A stretch of 64,000 nucleotides of DNA. It comes from SB25 sp029560875 (GTDB taxonomy: Bacteria > Bacteroidota > Bacteroidia > Bacteroidales > Tenuifilaceae). Within the stretch, counting starts at the first letter, position 1. Each line of letters opens with the position of its first letter. Positions 1 to 8,715 of this stretch are shown one piece after another. Made by a program: the position numbers and the translations under genes. Location of the stretch: the NCBI GenBank assembly GCA_035388225.1, contig DAOOPM010000017.1, forward strand, positions 1 through 64,000. The letters are read 5' to 3'. A model generated the notes under the pieces. It worked only from the letters and a program-made list of their open reading frames with translations, did no database searches and was not told where the DNA came from.

Positions 1-1140
1 TCATTCTTTACTGCTTTAAAAACCTATGGATTTTCAATCCATAGTGGTTTAGTTAGAAAAGAAACTGGCTACACCTTCAAAGCTTTGGCCGAGTTGGAAT
101 ACTACGTAATTAGTGATCGTGAGGATTTCTACCCAGGAGTTGACCAAAAGGGATATCACGCATCGGAACCATACGCAAAGTACGAAAATCTTCGTCGCGA
201 GGCATTGCTTTACGTTGCTCAGGCAGGTGGAAAAATTAAGTACGGACACTCGGAGGTGGGTTGTTTTATGACCGAGGATAAACTCTATGAGCAGCACGAG
301 ATAGAGTTTTTACCAACCAATGCAGAGGATGCTGTTGACCAATTGGTAATAGCTAAGTGGATTGTACGTATGCTAGGATATCGCTACGGCGTTGAAATTA
401 GCTACGCTCCTAAAATCATTGTTGGTAAAGCAGGTAGCGGTTTGCATTTCCATATGTTAATTGAGAAAGATGGTAAGAATTTATTGGTTGAGGATAGTAA
501 ACTAAGCCCATTGGCTAAAAGAATGATTGCGGGTATTCTTGATTCTGCTGATGCTCTAACTGCATTTGGAAACACTATTCCTACATCATATTTACGCCTA
601 GTGCCGCATCAAGAGGCTCCAACCTATATATGCTGGGGCGATAGAAACCGTTCGGTTGTTGTGCGTGTTCCACTTGGTTGGACTGGCGCAAACAATATGA
701 TTGCCGATGCTAATCCAGTTGAATGTGGTTGTCAAGGTCCAAAGGAAAGTAAGCAAACTTACGAGTTCCGTGTTGCTGATGGTTCTGCTGATCCACACTT
801 AACTGTTGCAGGATTAATCATTGCCTCATTGAACGGTATTCGCCGTGCCGATTCTTTGGAGATGGCAGAGAAACTATATGCGCACGTAAATATTTTTAGC
901 CCTGAATTCAAAGAAAAATTAGCATCACTTAATCAACTTCCAGCATCGTGCTTCGAATCCGCTGATGTTTTAGATAAGAAGCGTGCAATTTTTGAGGCCG
1001 ATGGTATTTTCCCAAAAGGAATGATCGATTCTAAAATTAAGAAGTTGAAATCATACAACGATAAGGGTTTGAGCGAAAGAATCTACGGCAAGAACGAGGA
1101 AATTAAGACACTAGTTGAGCAATATATTCATATTGCCTAA
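1..1140 (+). CDS. glnA: Glutamine synthetase, 5' end missing
   Basis: This enzyme makes glutamine from glutamate, ammonia and ATP in the cytoplasm. The reading frame is open to the left edge of the window, so about 379 C-terminal codons are visible and the true start lies outside; the TTG at 85 is internal. Recognisable family blocks are GSGLHFHM near base 435, the substrate-binding region PTSYLRLVPHQEAP near base 580 and GDRNRSVVVRVP shortly after. The gene ends 24 bp before a strong intrinsic terminator, so it probably ends its transcription unit. The family is clear. Which glutamine synthetase subtype it is cannot be settled without the N-terminus. Confidence 0.93.
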   Translation, partial: SFFTALKTYGFSIHSGLVRKETGYTFKALAELEYYVISDREDFYPGVDQKGYHASEPYAKYENLRREALLYVAQAGGKIKYGHSEVGCFMTEDKLYEQHEIEFLPTNAEDAVDQLVIAKWIVRMLGYRYGVEISYAPKIIVGKAGSGLHFHMLIEKDGKNLLVEDSKLSPLAKRMIAGILDSADALTAFGNTIPTSYLRLVPHQEAPTYICWGDRNRSVVVRVPLGWTGANNMIADANPVECGCQGPKESKQTYEFRVADGSADPHLTVAGLIIASLNGIRRADSLEMAEKLYAHVNIFSPEFKEKLASLNQLPASCFESADVLDKKRAIFEADGIFPKGMIDSKIKKLKSYNDKGLSERIYGKNEEIKTLVEQYIHIA

Positions 1141-1163
1141 GGATAAATATTCTGTAAAACTTA

Positions 1164-1193
1164 AAGCCCTGCGATTTTTCGCAGGGTTTTTTG
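1164..1193 (+). terminator. Intrinsic terminator after glutamine synthetase
   Basis: CCCTGCG (1167-1173) pairs with CGCAGGG (1180-1186) and is followed at once by a run of six T. It is placed 24 bp after the stop codon. Confidence 0.9.
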
Positions 1194-1253
1194 TTATGTG
1201 CATGAAACAATTGGAAAAAATATTATAAATTACATCCGTAAAAGGCTGTTTTT

Positions 1254-4200
1254 ATGGCTTCAAAGGTAGCAATACTGATAGTGAACGGAGTCCTTCCATT
1301 CGAAAATTTACAGGATTCATTGGAGGGCTCAGGATATTCATGTGTTGTTATGGAGAATATGGCCTCGGATATCGATTTGCCTAGTTTTAATGTTTGTATT
1401 ATTGGTGTTTCCAATTTAAATCAGAAGGATAAATTAGTATCGCTCTCAAAAAGATATCTCGACAAGCCTTTTATATACTATTTAAGCAGCGAGGTAATAG
1501 CGCAGGCCGATGAATTTGATATTATTTGTGAATCGAACCAAATAAACACGTCGTTTACCAGCCGAGAGATAGAACTAGTTATTGAACTTACGAGCATTAA
1601 GCGGATGCAGGTTTTTGCATCATCATTTTCCGATAAAAATCCCAACTCGAATCATGTTCGATTAAAAAAAATTATTCCTGAGGAGCAAGCATGGCGGGTT
1701 CTTTTTGAACAGTCGCCCAATGGAATTCTTTTGGCCGATCATCATGGGAATATTATTTACACAAATCAAGCTGCTGGCGAAATGCTAGGTTATAGCCCAC
1801 TGGAATTGATAAAAATGAGGTTTCACGATTTGGTTTCGGAAGATGTTAAGCCTCAGGTTGATATAAATATTCGACGAATTATCAATGGAGAATCACTTAT
1901 AACAGAGGTTTACAATTACCGGAAGGATGGCAGCAAGCGTTACGTTCAGCTTCACGAGGCTCGGGTAATTTTCCCGGATGGGAATTTCGGAATACTTGAT
2001 GTCTCAACTGATATATCGAGGGCCAAGCAGGCCGAGGAGGCTCTGTTTGAATCGATGGAGAAGTATCAGATTTTAGTAGAGAAATCGAACGATGGAATTA
2101 TATACGCTAAGGATGGGGTAATTACTTACGCAAACCCTCGAATTTTGGAGATGCTTTCCATTTCACAAAGCGAATTTATTGGGCATCCCATTACAAAATT
2201 TCTTCATCCTAAGGAACATGGTAAAATTTTAAGCAGGTACGAACGCCGGTTAAAGGGAGAGGCAGAACCCACAATTTACGAAACTACGTTACTAAACTCG
2301 AAGAATGAGTCCATACCGGTTGAGTTTAATGTCAACCTAACAAAACTGCAGGGCGATATCATTACGATAGTTTTTATTCGGGATATAAGTCTTAGGAAGG
2401 AAACAGAAAAGGCTATACGCGAAAGCGAGGAGAGTTACCGAGGGTTGTTCGATAATGCAAGCGAGGCCATTTACATTCTTGACTCTAGTGGGGTATTCTT
2501 GGATGTTAATATTAATGGTCAACGGATGTATGGTTATTCAAAGGAGGAAATAGTTGGTTTGACTCCAGAGGACATAGCTGAATCCGGTTTGAATGACTTT
2601 GTGGAAATAAAACGAAAGTTAAAGTTAGCATATCAGGGTCATAGCCAAACATTAGAATTCTGGGGCCGAAAAAAGAATGGCGATGTTATACCCAACGAGA
2701 TAATTCTAAGCAAGGGAAATTACTTTGGTTTGCAGGTTGTAATGGCTATGGCTCGCGATGTTTCGGAACGAAAGAATGCTGAAGCCATACTTAAGGAGAG
2801 TGAGGATAAGTTTAGAACGCTAACCGAACAGTTACCTGTTGGATTATACAGATTATCTTCTGCAGGCGATATAATTTACTCCAATCCAGCATTCGCTGAT
2901 ATACTTGGCTTTACATCTGTTGATAAACTCATAGGGCAGAATATTTCAAACTTCTCAAGTAGTAATTTTATAGGGAAAATAATTGAAAAAGATAATGTAG
3001 ATGTTAGACTTCCGAGCGAAGAGGAGATGAAGAGGATTGATGGTTCAAGAATATGGGTTCGCAATCAAGTTCGAGTTCACTATAGCGCTGATAATGAGAT
3101 TTATTATGCTGATGGAGTAATGCTCGATATTACAGACCGGAAGTTAGCTTTAGACTCAGTCCGCGAAAGTGAGGAGAAGTTTAGAGCTATGGTTTCCGCA
3201 ATCCCTGACCAGCTATTCCGTATATCAGGCGATTGCATACTCATTGATTTTGCCCCATCGGAGCAGACCTACTATCCATCTTTAGTTCTAGATATGCTTG
3301 GTAAATCGCTTAAGGATATTTATCCCAAGGATGTTTTTGATAAATTTAATCTTGCAATTTCGAACTGTAAACAGGGGCTAACTCTCGAAACATTTGAATA
3401 TCAAATTGCCACAAGAAATGAAACCTACTACTATGAAACGCGAATAGTACCTTCGGGGAACAATATTTTTCTAGTATTGCAAAGAGATATTACTCAGCGA
3501 AAAAAAGTAGAGGAAGAGGTTCGTATGTTGGCACAGGCTGTAACGAATGTTCACGACAGCATATCGATTACCGATTTAAACAATAACTTCTTATATGTTA
3601 ATCCTGCGTTTACAAGCATATACGGATATTCACTCGAAGAAATTGTGGGTAAAAATGCTTCACTACTAAAGCCTATTGATGCCGAAATGGAGCATGGTCA
3701 AACAATTCTGGAGGAAACAATTAAACATGGCTGGCAGGGCGAGTTGATAAATGTGAAGAAGGATGGCTCCGTTTTTCCAATTTACCTCTCCACTTCGTGT
3801 GTCTTTGACGAAGATGGATTACCAATGGCTCTGGTGGGTATAGCAAACGATATTAGTGAGCGAAAGCGAACTGAGCAGGAGTTGATTAGAGCAAAGGAGA
3901 AGGCAGAAGAATCCGACAGGCTTAAAACAGCGTTCCTCTCGAATATGAGCCATGAGATTCGCTCTCCTATGAATGCGGTGCTGGGCTTTATTCAACTTAT
4001 TAAGGCCGATGAGCAGTTGTCTGAAACAGGAAAACAGTATGTCGATTTAATTCAGAATAGTGGCAATCAGTTATTGTCCTTAATTGAGGATATTATTGAT
4101 ATTTCGAAAATTCAATCAAATCAACTTCGCTTAGCAAAGAGTTATTTTGATTTGAATCAGTTATTGGAAGAGTTGTTTTTGGTTTTCTCAACACAACTTA

Positions 4201-5051
4201 AGGCTAGGGAAAATGTTCAGGCAATGCTTTTTCGCCCAGAACTTGCCAACCCTTCGCCATTTAGCGTATTCTCCGACCCTGTTCGTATTAGGCAAATACT
4301 AACGAACTTACTCAGTAATGCCATTAAATTTACTCCTAGCGGTAGCATTAAATTTGGCTATACTGTTATTATCGACGACTATTTTCCACGAATACAATGC
4401 TACGTGAAAGACTCAGGTATTGGCATTTCAACTGAAAATCAGATGCTAATATTTGAACGGTTCCGACAAGCCGATGATTCGTATACTAGATTATACGGAG
4501 GCTCTGGATTAGGTCTGGCTATTTCAAAAGGTTTGGTTGAGTTGCTGGGTGGACATATTTGGGTAGAAAGTCAGGTAGGCGAGGGCTCTGAGTTCTTTTT
4601 TACAATACCCTACATTGTTGATGAGCAAAAGGAAATAGAACTATCGAGGAGTTTTAACAAACAAAATGAAGGAGTTAGCTTATCTTTGAAGGGTAAAACT
4701 ATACTTATTGTTGAGGATACAAAGGATATTAGGCTGTACTTTGAAAGAATTCTTGAGCGTAGGGAGGCTCGCATTGTTTTTGCATCTACAGCTACTGAGG
4801 CTCGGAAGCTGTTTAAGCAAGAAAAAAATATCGATTTAGTTTTGCTAGATATTAGATTACCCGATGCCGATGGCTACGACCTTGCGTTGGAGTTCAAGAA
4901 AATTAAACCCGATTTGCCAATAATAGCACAAACAGCCTATGCCTTACAATCGGAACTGAATAAAAGCATTGAAAGTGGTTGCGATGATTATATAACTAAA
5001 CCATTGGATTCAGAAGCTCTGTTTGATAAGATTAACAAACTTATAGGCTAA
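1254..5051 (+). CDS. Multi-PAS hybrid sensor histidine kinase/response regulator
   Basis: A 1265-residue hybrid kinase that should autophosphorylate on His and pass the phosphate to its own receiver. No membrane segment is evident, so it is probably cytoplasmic. Order: an N-terminal stretch of about 120 residues resembling a degenerate receiver; about six PAS domains (roughly residues 143-885), most ending in a D(I/V)S/TxRK-like PAC motif; HisKA with SNMSHEIRSPMNAVLGF (His900); HATPase with N-box LLSNAIKF near 1015 and GSGLGLAISKGLVELLGG; and a C-terminal receiver with acidic pair EDT (1154-1155) and phospho-acceptor Asp1199 in LLDIRLPDADG. It has no DNA-binding output and no obvious partner regulator beside it. 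Its stop codon overlaps that of the convergent pdxH. The signal sensed is unknown. Confidence 0.92.
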   Translation: MASKVAILIVNGVLPFENLQDSLEGSGYSCVVMENMASDIDLPSFNVCIIGVSNLNQKDKLVSLSKRYLDKPFIYYLSSEVIAQADEFDIICESNQINTSFTSREIELVIELTSIKRMQVFASSFSDKNPNSNHVRLKKIIPEEQAWRVLFEQSPNGILLADHHGNIIYTNQAAGEMLGYSPLELIKMRFHDLVSEDVKPQVDINIRRIINGESLITEVYNYRKDGSKRYVQLHEARVIFPDGNFGILDVSTDISRAKQAEEALFESMEKYQILVEKSNDGIIYAKDGVITYANPRILEMLSISQSEFIGHPITKFLHPKEHGKILSRYERRLKGEAEPTIYETTLLNSKNESIPVEFNVNLTKLQGDIITIVFIRDISLRKETEKAIRESEESYRGLFDNASEAIYILDSSGVFLDVNINGQRMYGYSKEEIVGLTPEDIAESGLNDFVEIKRKLKLAYQGHSQTLEFWGRKKNGDVIPNEIILSKGNYFGLQVVMAMARDVSERKNAEAILKESEDKFRTLTEQLPVGLYRLSSAGDIIYSNPAFADILGFTSVDKLIGQNISNFSSSNFIGKIIEKDNVDVRLPSEEEMKRIDGSRIWVRNQVRVHYSADNEIYYADGVMLDITDRKLALDSVRESEEKFRAMVSAIPDQLFRISGDCILIDFAPSEQTYYPSLVLDMLGKSLKDIYPKDVFDKFNLAISNCKQGLTLETFEYQIATRNETYYYETRIVPSGNNIFLVLQRDITQRKKVEEEVRMLAQAVTNVHDSISITDLNNNFLYVNPAFTSIYGYSLEEIVGKNASLLKPIDAEMEHGQTILEETIKHGWQGELINVKKDGSVFPIYLSTSCVFDEDGLPMALVGIANDISERKRTEQELIRAKEKAEESDRLKTAFLSNMSHEIRSPMNAVLGFIQLIKADEQLSETGKQYVDLIQNSGNQLLSLIEDIIDISKIQSNQLRLAKSYFDLNQLLEELFLVFSTQLKARENVQAMLFRPELANPSPFSVFSDPVRIRQILTNLLSNAIKFTPSGSIKFGYTVIIDDYFPRIQCYVKDSGIGISTENQMLIFERFRQADDSYTRLYGGSGLGLAISKGLVELLGGHIWVESQVGEGSEFFFTIPYIVDEQKEIELSRSFNKQNEGVSLSLKGKTILIVEDTKDIRLYFERILERREARIVFASTATEARKLFKQEKNIDLVLLDIRLPDADGYDLALEFKKIKPDLPIIAQTAYALQSELNKSIESGCDDYITKPLDSEALFDKINKLIG

Positions 5052-5692
5052 GGAGCCAACCTCTCAATCATCCATTTTTCGTTAATAAATGAGTATTGTA
5101 TTCTATCGTGTAAGCGGTTAGGGCGTCCCTGCCAAAACTCAAAAAGTGTGGGTTTTAGAATATAGCCACCCCAATTTTTCGGGCGAGCAATGCTTTTGTT
5201 GTGAAACTCCTCGTCAAAGTCTGACGTCAAGTTTTCCAAGTATCGTCGACTAGGAATTACACTGCTCTGTGGCGATGCCCAGGCTCCAATTTTGCTTTTT
5301 TCGGGGCGTGTTCTAAAGTATTTATCGCTTTCGGAGTCGTTTACTCTTGCAACTTTGCCCTCAATTCTAACCTGACGTTCCAGTTCGGGCCAATAGAAAT
5401 TCATTGCAGCATAGGGGTTTTGGAGTAAGTTTTTCCCTTTGCGACTATCGTAATTTGTGAAAAAAGAGAATCCCTCTGCATCAAACTGCTTGAGAAGCAC
5501 AACCCTTGCTGAGGGTTTGCCCTCGAAAGTTGAGGTAGCTAATGTCATAGCGTTTGGCTCTGGCAATTGGGAATCAATGGCCTCATTCAGCCAAAATTCG
5601 AACTGTGCAATTGGGTCGGTACTAACTTCCGATTCATTTAGCGACTTAAGGGAGTATTCCCTCCTAAGTTTAGCAATATCAACCTTTGTCAT
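5048..5692 (-). CDS. pdxH: Pyridoxamine/pyridoxine 5'-phosphate oxidase
   Basis: An FMN-dependent enzyme that oxidises pyridoxamine or pyridoxine 5'-phosphate to pyridoxal 5'-phosphate, the last step of vitamin B6 synthesis and salvage. At 214 residues it has the normal family length. Visible blocks are SARVVLLKQFDAEGFSFFTN and SRKGKNLLQNPYAAMNFYW in the FMN-binding half and the C-terminal signature RPNRLHDRIQY. It is the last gene of a minus-strand operon with DUF4783, nadC and yihY, and its start overlaps the yihY stop by 4 bp, which suggests translational coupling. Its 3' end overlaps the end of the convergent hybrid kinase by 4 bp, so no terminator separates the two units. Confidence 0.95.
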   Translation of the reverse strand: MTKVDIAKLRREYSLKSLNESEVSTDPIAQFEFWLNEAIDSQLPEPNAMTLATSTFEGKPSARVVLLKQFDAEGFSFFTNYDSRKGKNLLQNPYAAMNFYWPELERQVRIEGKVARVNDSESDKYFRTRPEKSKIGAWASPQSSVIPSRRYLENLTSDFDEEFHNKSIARPKNWGGYILKPTLFEFWQGRPNRLHDRIQYSFINEKWMIERLAP

Positions 5693-6657
5693 TCTATCTG
5701 TAAATCTATTTTGGTTTTATGGCTATTAATTGCACTACGAATGCTCGCATTTAGGTCGAAACCCAGTATAAGCCCAAAAGCATTGAAGTAAAGCCAAATC
5801 TGAAATACAATTAATCCCCCCAGCGAACCGTAGAATTTATTGTACTGCCCAAACTGATTTACATAGTATGAAAAACCCAACGAGGTAATAATAATTAAAA
5901 CGGTTGCTAGCAATGCTCCAGGCGAAAAAAAGCGAAATTCCTCCTTCTTGGCTGGGGCTAAATAGTAGACTACAGATATTCCAAAAAAGAATACCGCAAC
6001 TACTAGTAGCCATTTTCCAAACAAAAGAATGCTCATAATAGCCTTTACCTTAATTAACCCCCAATCCACCAAAAGGTTCAAAAAATGTTCGCTGAAAAAC
6101 ATCAGCGCAAATCCTAACATCACAATAAATGGCAGAATAAAGGTTAGCAAAAAGGCAATAATATGTTGCTGAATGAATGTTCTAGTTTCAATGGCATGAT
6201 AGGTTGCATTAAATGCATCTATTAAAGAACTAACGCCATTATGGCTAAAGAAGAGAGCTGCTAGAAAACCAAACGAAAGTAAACCAGTGCTTTTCATTGT
6301 TACAACCTCAATTAACGTGGCCTCAACTGTTTGGTAAGCGTGCACAGGCATTATACCCTGAATTACTGATAGGAGTTGCTCCTGAAAGTTTGATATGGGG
6401 ATATGTGGTATTAAGGTAAAGATAAAAATTAGTGTGGGAACCGTTGCCAAGAAAAAACTAAACGCAACGGATGAGGCCCTTGTAGTTATTGCGCCGTTTA
6501 CAATTCCTTTAAAGAAATATCGAATTACGGAAGTGACGGGAACACCCTTTAATCCAGGTGTTGAAAAGCGGTCTACGCGCCTATAAAACCATTTAAGGCG
6601 TATCCAATTAGAGTGTCTAAATTTCTTTAAAAAACCGATTTTCTTATTTTCAACCAT
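5689..6657 (-). CDS. YihY/BrkB-family inner membrane protein
   Basis: A 322-residue polytopic membrane protein of the YihY/virulence factor BrkB family (once misnamed RNase BN). About six hydrophobic segments are visible, including SVAFSFFLATVPTLIFIFTL, HIIAFLLTFILPFIVMLGFA and LLATVLIIITSLGFSYYV, followed by the family block NKFYGSLGGLIVFQIWLYF. The N-terminus is basic and cytoplasmic-looking. The transport or structural role of the family is not established. It lies between nadC (8 bp gap) and pdxH (4 bp overlap); the link to cofactor synthesis is positional only. Confidence 0.88.
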   Translation of the reverse strand: MVENKKIGFLKKFRHSNWIRLKWFYRRVDRFSTPGLKGVPVTSVIRYFFKGIVNGAITTRASSVAFSFFLATVPTLIFIFTLIPHIPISNFQEQLLSVIQGIMPVHAYQTVEATLIEVVTMKSTGLLSFGFLAALFFSHNGVSSLIDAFNATYHAIETRTFIQQHIIAFLLTFILPFIVMLGFALMFFSEHFLNLLVDWGLIKVKAIMSILLFGKWLLVVAVFFFGISVVYYLAPAKKEEFRFFSPGALLATVLIIITSLGFSYYVNQFGQYNKFYGSLGGLIVFQIWLYFNAFGLILGFDLNASIRSAINSHKTKIDLQIE

Positions 6658-6665
6658 TATATCAA

Positions 6666-7511
6666 CTAAACCTTTTTGAGGTTCATATCAATACTTTTTA
6701 TTTGATGTGTTATGGCTCCAACCGAAATATAATCGACCCCACAAAGCGCATAATCTCTAATTGTATCGAGTGTTATTCCGCCCGACGATTCGGTTTCGAA
6801 TTTCCCGTTTATTAGCCTTACAGCCTCGCGCGTTTTTTCAACCGAAAAGTTATCGAGCATAATTCTGCGCACGCCACCAACCCTAAGAACAATTTCGATA
6901 TCCTCTATTGAGCGGGTTTCCACTTCAATATCAATGCTTAATCCTTTTTCTTTGATATACTGATTCGCCTTTAGAATAGCGCTTTCAATTCCGCCTGCAA
7001 AATCGATATGGTTATCTTTCAGCATAATCATATCGAATAGCCCCATTCTATGGTTGTGCCCGCCACCAATTTTTACAGCCATTTTATCGAAAACACGCAT
7101 GCCTGGTGTGGTTTTTCGGGTGTCGAGTATTTTAGCGTTGGTTCCATGGCAACGGTTTACGTATTCGCGGGTTTGGGTAGCAATACCACTCATACGCTGC
7201 ATAATGTTCAGAACAATTCTTTCGGCCTGTAGTAAGGTGTGTATATTACCTTCGGCTTTAAATACAAAGTCGCCAAAAACCAATTCTTTCCCATCGGATT
7301 TGAATGCTTCAAACTTTACATTTGGGTCAAGGCGATGGTAAACTCGCTTTGCAATGTCAGTTCCAGCAACAATACCATTTTGCTTCATCATAAGATGAAC
7401 AGCGCCTGTTTCAGAGCGAGGAATGCACGATAGCGATGAGTGGTCGCCATTTCCAATATCTTCGGCAATGGCTAAATCTATTAGCGAATTAATAAAAGGC
7501 TCGTAGTTCAT
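6666..7511 (-). CDS. nadC: Nicotinate-nucleotide pyrophosphorylase (carboxylating)
   Basis: Quinolinate phosphoribosyltransferase of de novo NAD synthesis: quinolinate plus PRPP gives nicotinate mononucleotide, CO2 and pyrophosphate. It has 281 residues, the usual length. Diagnostic blocks are MQRMSGIATQTREYV, LDTRKTTPGMRVFDKMAVKI with the conserved Arg/Lys residues, GGGHNHRMGLFDMIMLKDNH and the C-terminal SSGGITLDTIRDYA with SVGAITHQ. It sits in a tight minus-strand operon 15 bp after the DUF4783 gene. The other quinolinate genes (nadA, nadB) are not in this window. Confidence 0.96.
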   Translation of the reverse strand: MNYEPFINSLIDLAIAEDIGNGDHSSLSCIPRSETGAVHLMMKQNGIVAGTDIAKRVYHRLDPNVKFEAFKSDGKELVFGDFVFKAEGNIHTLLQAERIVLNIMQRMSGIATQTREYVNRCHGTNAKILDTRKTTPGMRVFDKMAVKIGGGHNHRMGLFDMIMLKDNHIDFAGGIESAILKANQYIKEKGLSIDIEVETRSIEDIEIVLRVGGVRRIMLDNFSVEKTREAVRLINGKFETESSGGITLDTIRDYALCGVDYISVGAITHQIKSIDMNLKKV

Positions 7512-7526
7512 AAACAGACAAGGTAA

Positions 7527-7970
7527 TTACTGGTTGTTGCTATCATCGTCGTTCTCAATTCGGAGCTGGTGTATGTAGGATTTTCCATCCTCAGTTTTTA
7601 GAAAAATGGATACGCGCAGCACGCTATTTTTTGTTTGTAGTTTACCAATAGCAAATGCCGATAAATCCTTTACACCCTGATGATTTATTGTGAATTTTAC
7701 TGGTTTGTTTCGCTCAAAGAAACTTTTCATTAACTGTATAGCCTGTGTTTGACTGTAGAAATTCTCCTCGTCAAAAATCTCCAACTCAATAGTTTTGTAA
7801 AAATTTTTTGAAAGAGCTTCAGCATCGCCAGCCTGAATGGCATCGGCCGCTTTCTTAATAACATCCTTTGGTTCCTGTTGATTAACAATTGCATCGGCAG
7901 TTGAAATAACCAGCAGGAATAGTGCCAATAAATAAAGTCTAAGTTTAACCATCTTTCTCATTTTCTGCAT
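7527..7970 (-). CDS. DUF4783-type secreted protein
   Basis: A 147-residue protein with an N-terminal hydrophobic segment (LRLYLLALFLLVISTADA) that looks like a signal peptide or anchor, so it is probably exported. The mature part (KDVIKKAADAIQAGDAEALS, then a mixed alpha/beta region) resembles the NTF2-like DUF4783 family, often found near nadC and rlmH in Bacteroidota. The function is unknown. It is the first gene of the minus-strand operon running into nadC. The start chosen is the first ATG; a second Met five residues in (MRKMVKLRL) would also work. Confidence 0.78.
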   Translation of the reverse strand: MQKMRKMVKLRLYLLALFLLVISTADAIVNQQEPKDVIKKAADAIQAGDAEALSKNFYKTIELEIFDEENFYSQTQAIQLMKSFFERNKPVKFTINHQGVKDLSAFAIGKLQTKNSVLRVSIFLKTEDGKSYIHQLRIENDDDSNNQ

Positions 7971-8190
7971 GTTGAAAAAATATGCTTTACTGTTAATTTA
8001 TTACAGAGTAAAACATAGTAACAAACCTTAAGCCAAAAGGCATTCAAAAAAAGATAATTATAGGTTGAATTCGTCCCTAATAAAACAACCGTTCCATAAA
8101 TCTTGGGTAAATTTAGGCCGTATTTCTTAAAATACCTAATTTTAATGTTTGTTATTGAAGTACAAATTTAAATTGTAGCGACCTAATAGT

Positions 8191-8664
8191 ATGAAGATAA
8201 CCCTTATTCTTGTTGGGAAAACCGATAAGGACTTTTATATAAAAGGAATTGATGAGTATGTAAAGCGGATTGCTCGGTACTGTAAGTTCGAGATTAAGGT
8301 TATACCCGAGTTGAAGAATACGAAGTCGATGTCAGTTGATGTACAGATGCAGAAGGAGGCGGAAAGCATTCTACCATTGATTCAGGGTGCGCAGGAGATA
8401 ATTCTGCTCGATGAGCATGGACAGGAATTCAACTCTGTAGAATTTTCAAAATTTATAGAGAAGAAAATGGTTGTTGGTCAGCGCGATTTGTTTTTTGTGG
8501 TAGGAGGACCCTATGGCTTTGCAGATAAGGTGAAGAGCGTGGCGCATTCCAAAATATCGCTATCAAAATTAACCTACTCTCACCAGTTAGTTAGGTTGGT
8601 TTTTGTGGAACAACTTTACAGGGCGTTTACCATTATTAAAGGAGAGCCATACCATCATCCATAA
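8191..8664 (+). CDS. rlmH: 23S rRNA (pseudouridine1915-N3)-methyltransferase
   Basis: A SPOUT-class methyltransferase that uses S-adenosylmethionine to methylate pseudouridine 1915 in helix 69 of 23S rRNA. It has 157 residues, the normal length. Visible features are the N-terminal MKITLILVGKTDKDF, the LLDEHGQEFNSVEFSKFIE region, the SAM-binding knot VVGGPYGFADKV and the C-terminal KLTYSHQLVRLVFVEQLYRA with PYHHP. It is divergent from the nadC operon across a 220-bp gap and is followed 51 bp later by an NtrY-like kinase on the same strand. Confidence 0.96.
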   Translation: MKITLILVGKTDKDFYIKGIDEYVKRIARYCKFEIKVIPELKNTKSMSVDVQMQKEAESILPLIQGAQEIILLDEHGQEFNSVEFSKFIEKKMVVGQRDLFFVVGGPYGFADKVKSVAHSKISLSKLTYSHQLVRLVFVEQLYRAFTIIKGEPYHHP

Positions 8665-8715
8665 TTTAAGGCCTGATTTTTGTTATAGATTGATGCATTA
8701 AATTTTAGTTTTTAA

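Noticed and set aside
85..1140. A complete gene starting at TTG 85
   Set aside because: The frame is open to base 1 and the residues before 85 continue the glutamine synthetase sequence, so the gene is cut by the window edge.
5048..5051. Frame error at the kinase/pdxH junction
   Set aside because: The 4-bp overlap is between two stop codons on opposite strands; both proteins have normal C-termini.
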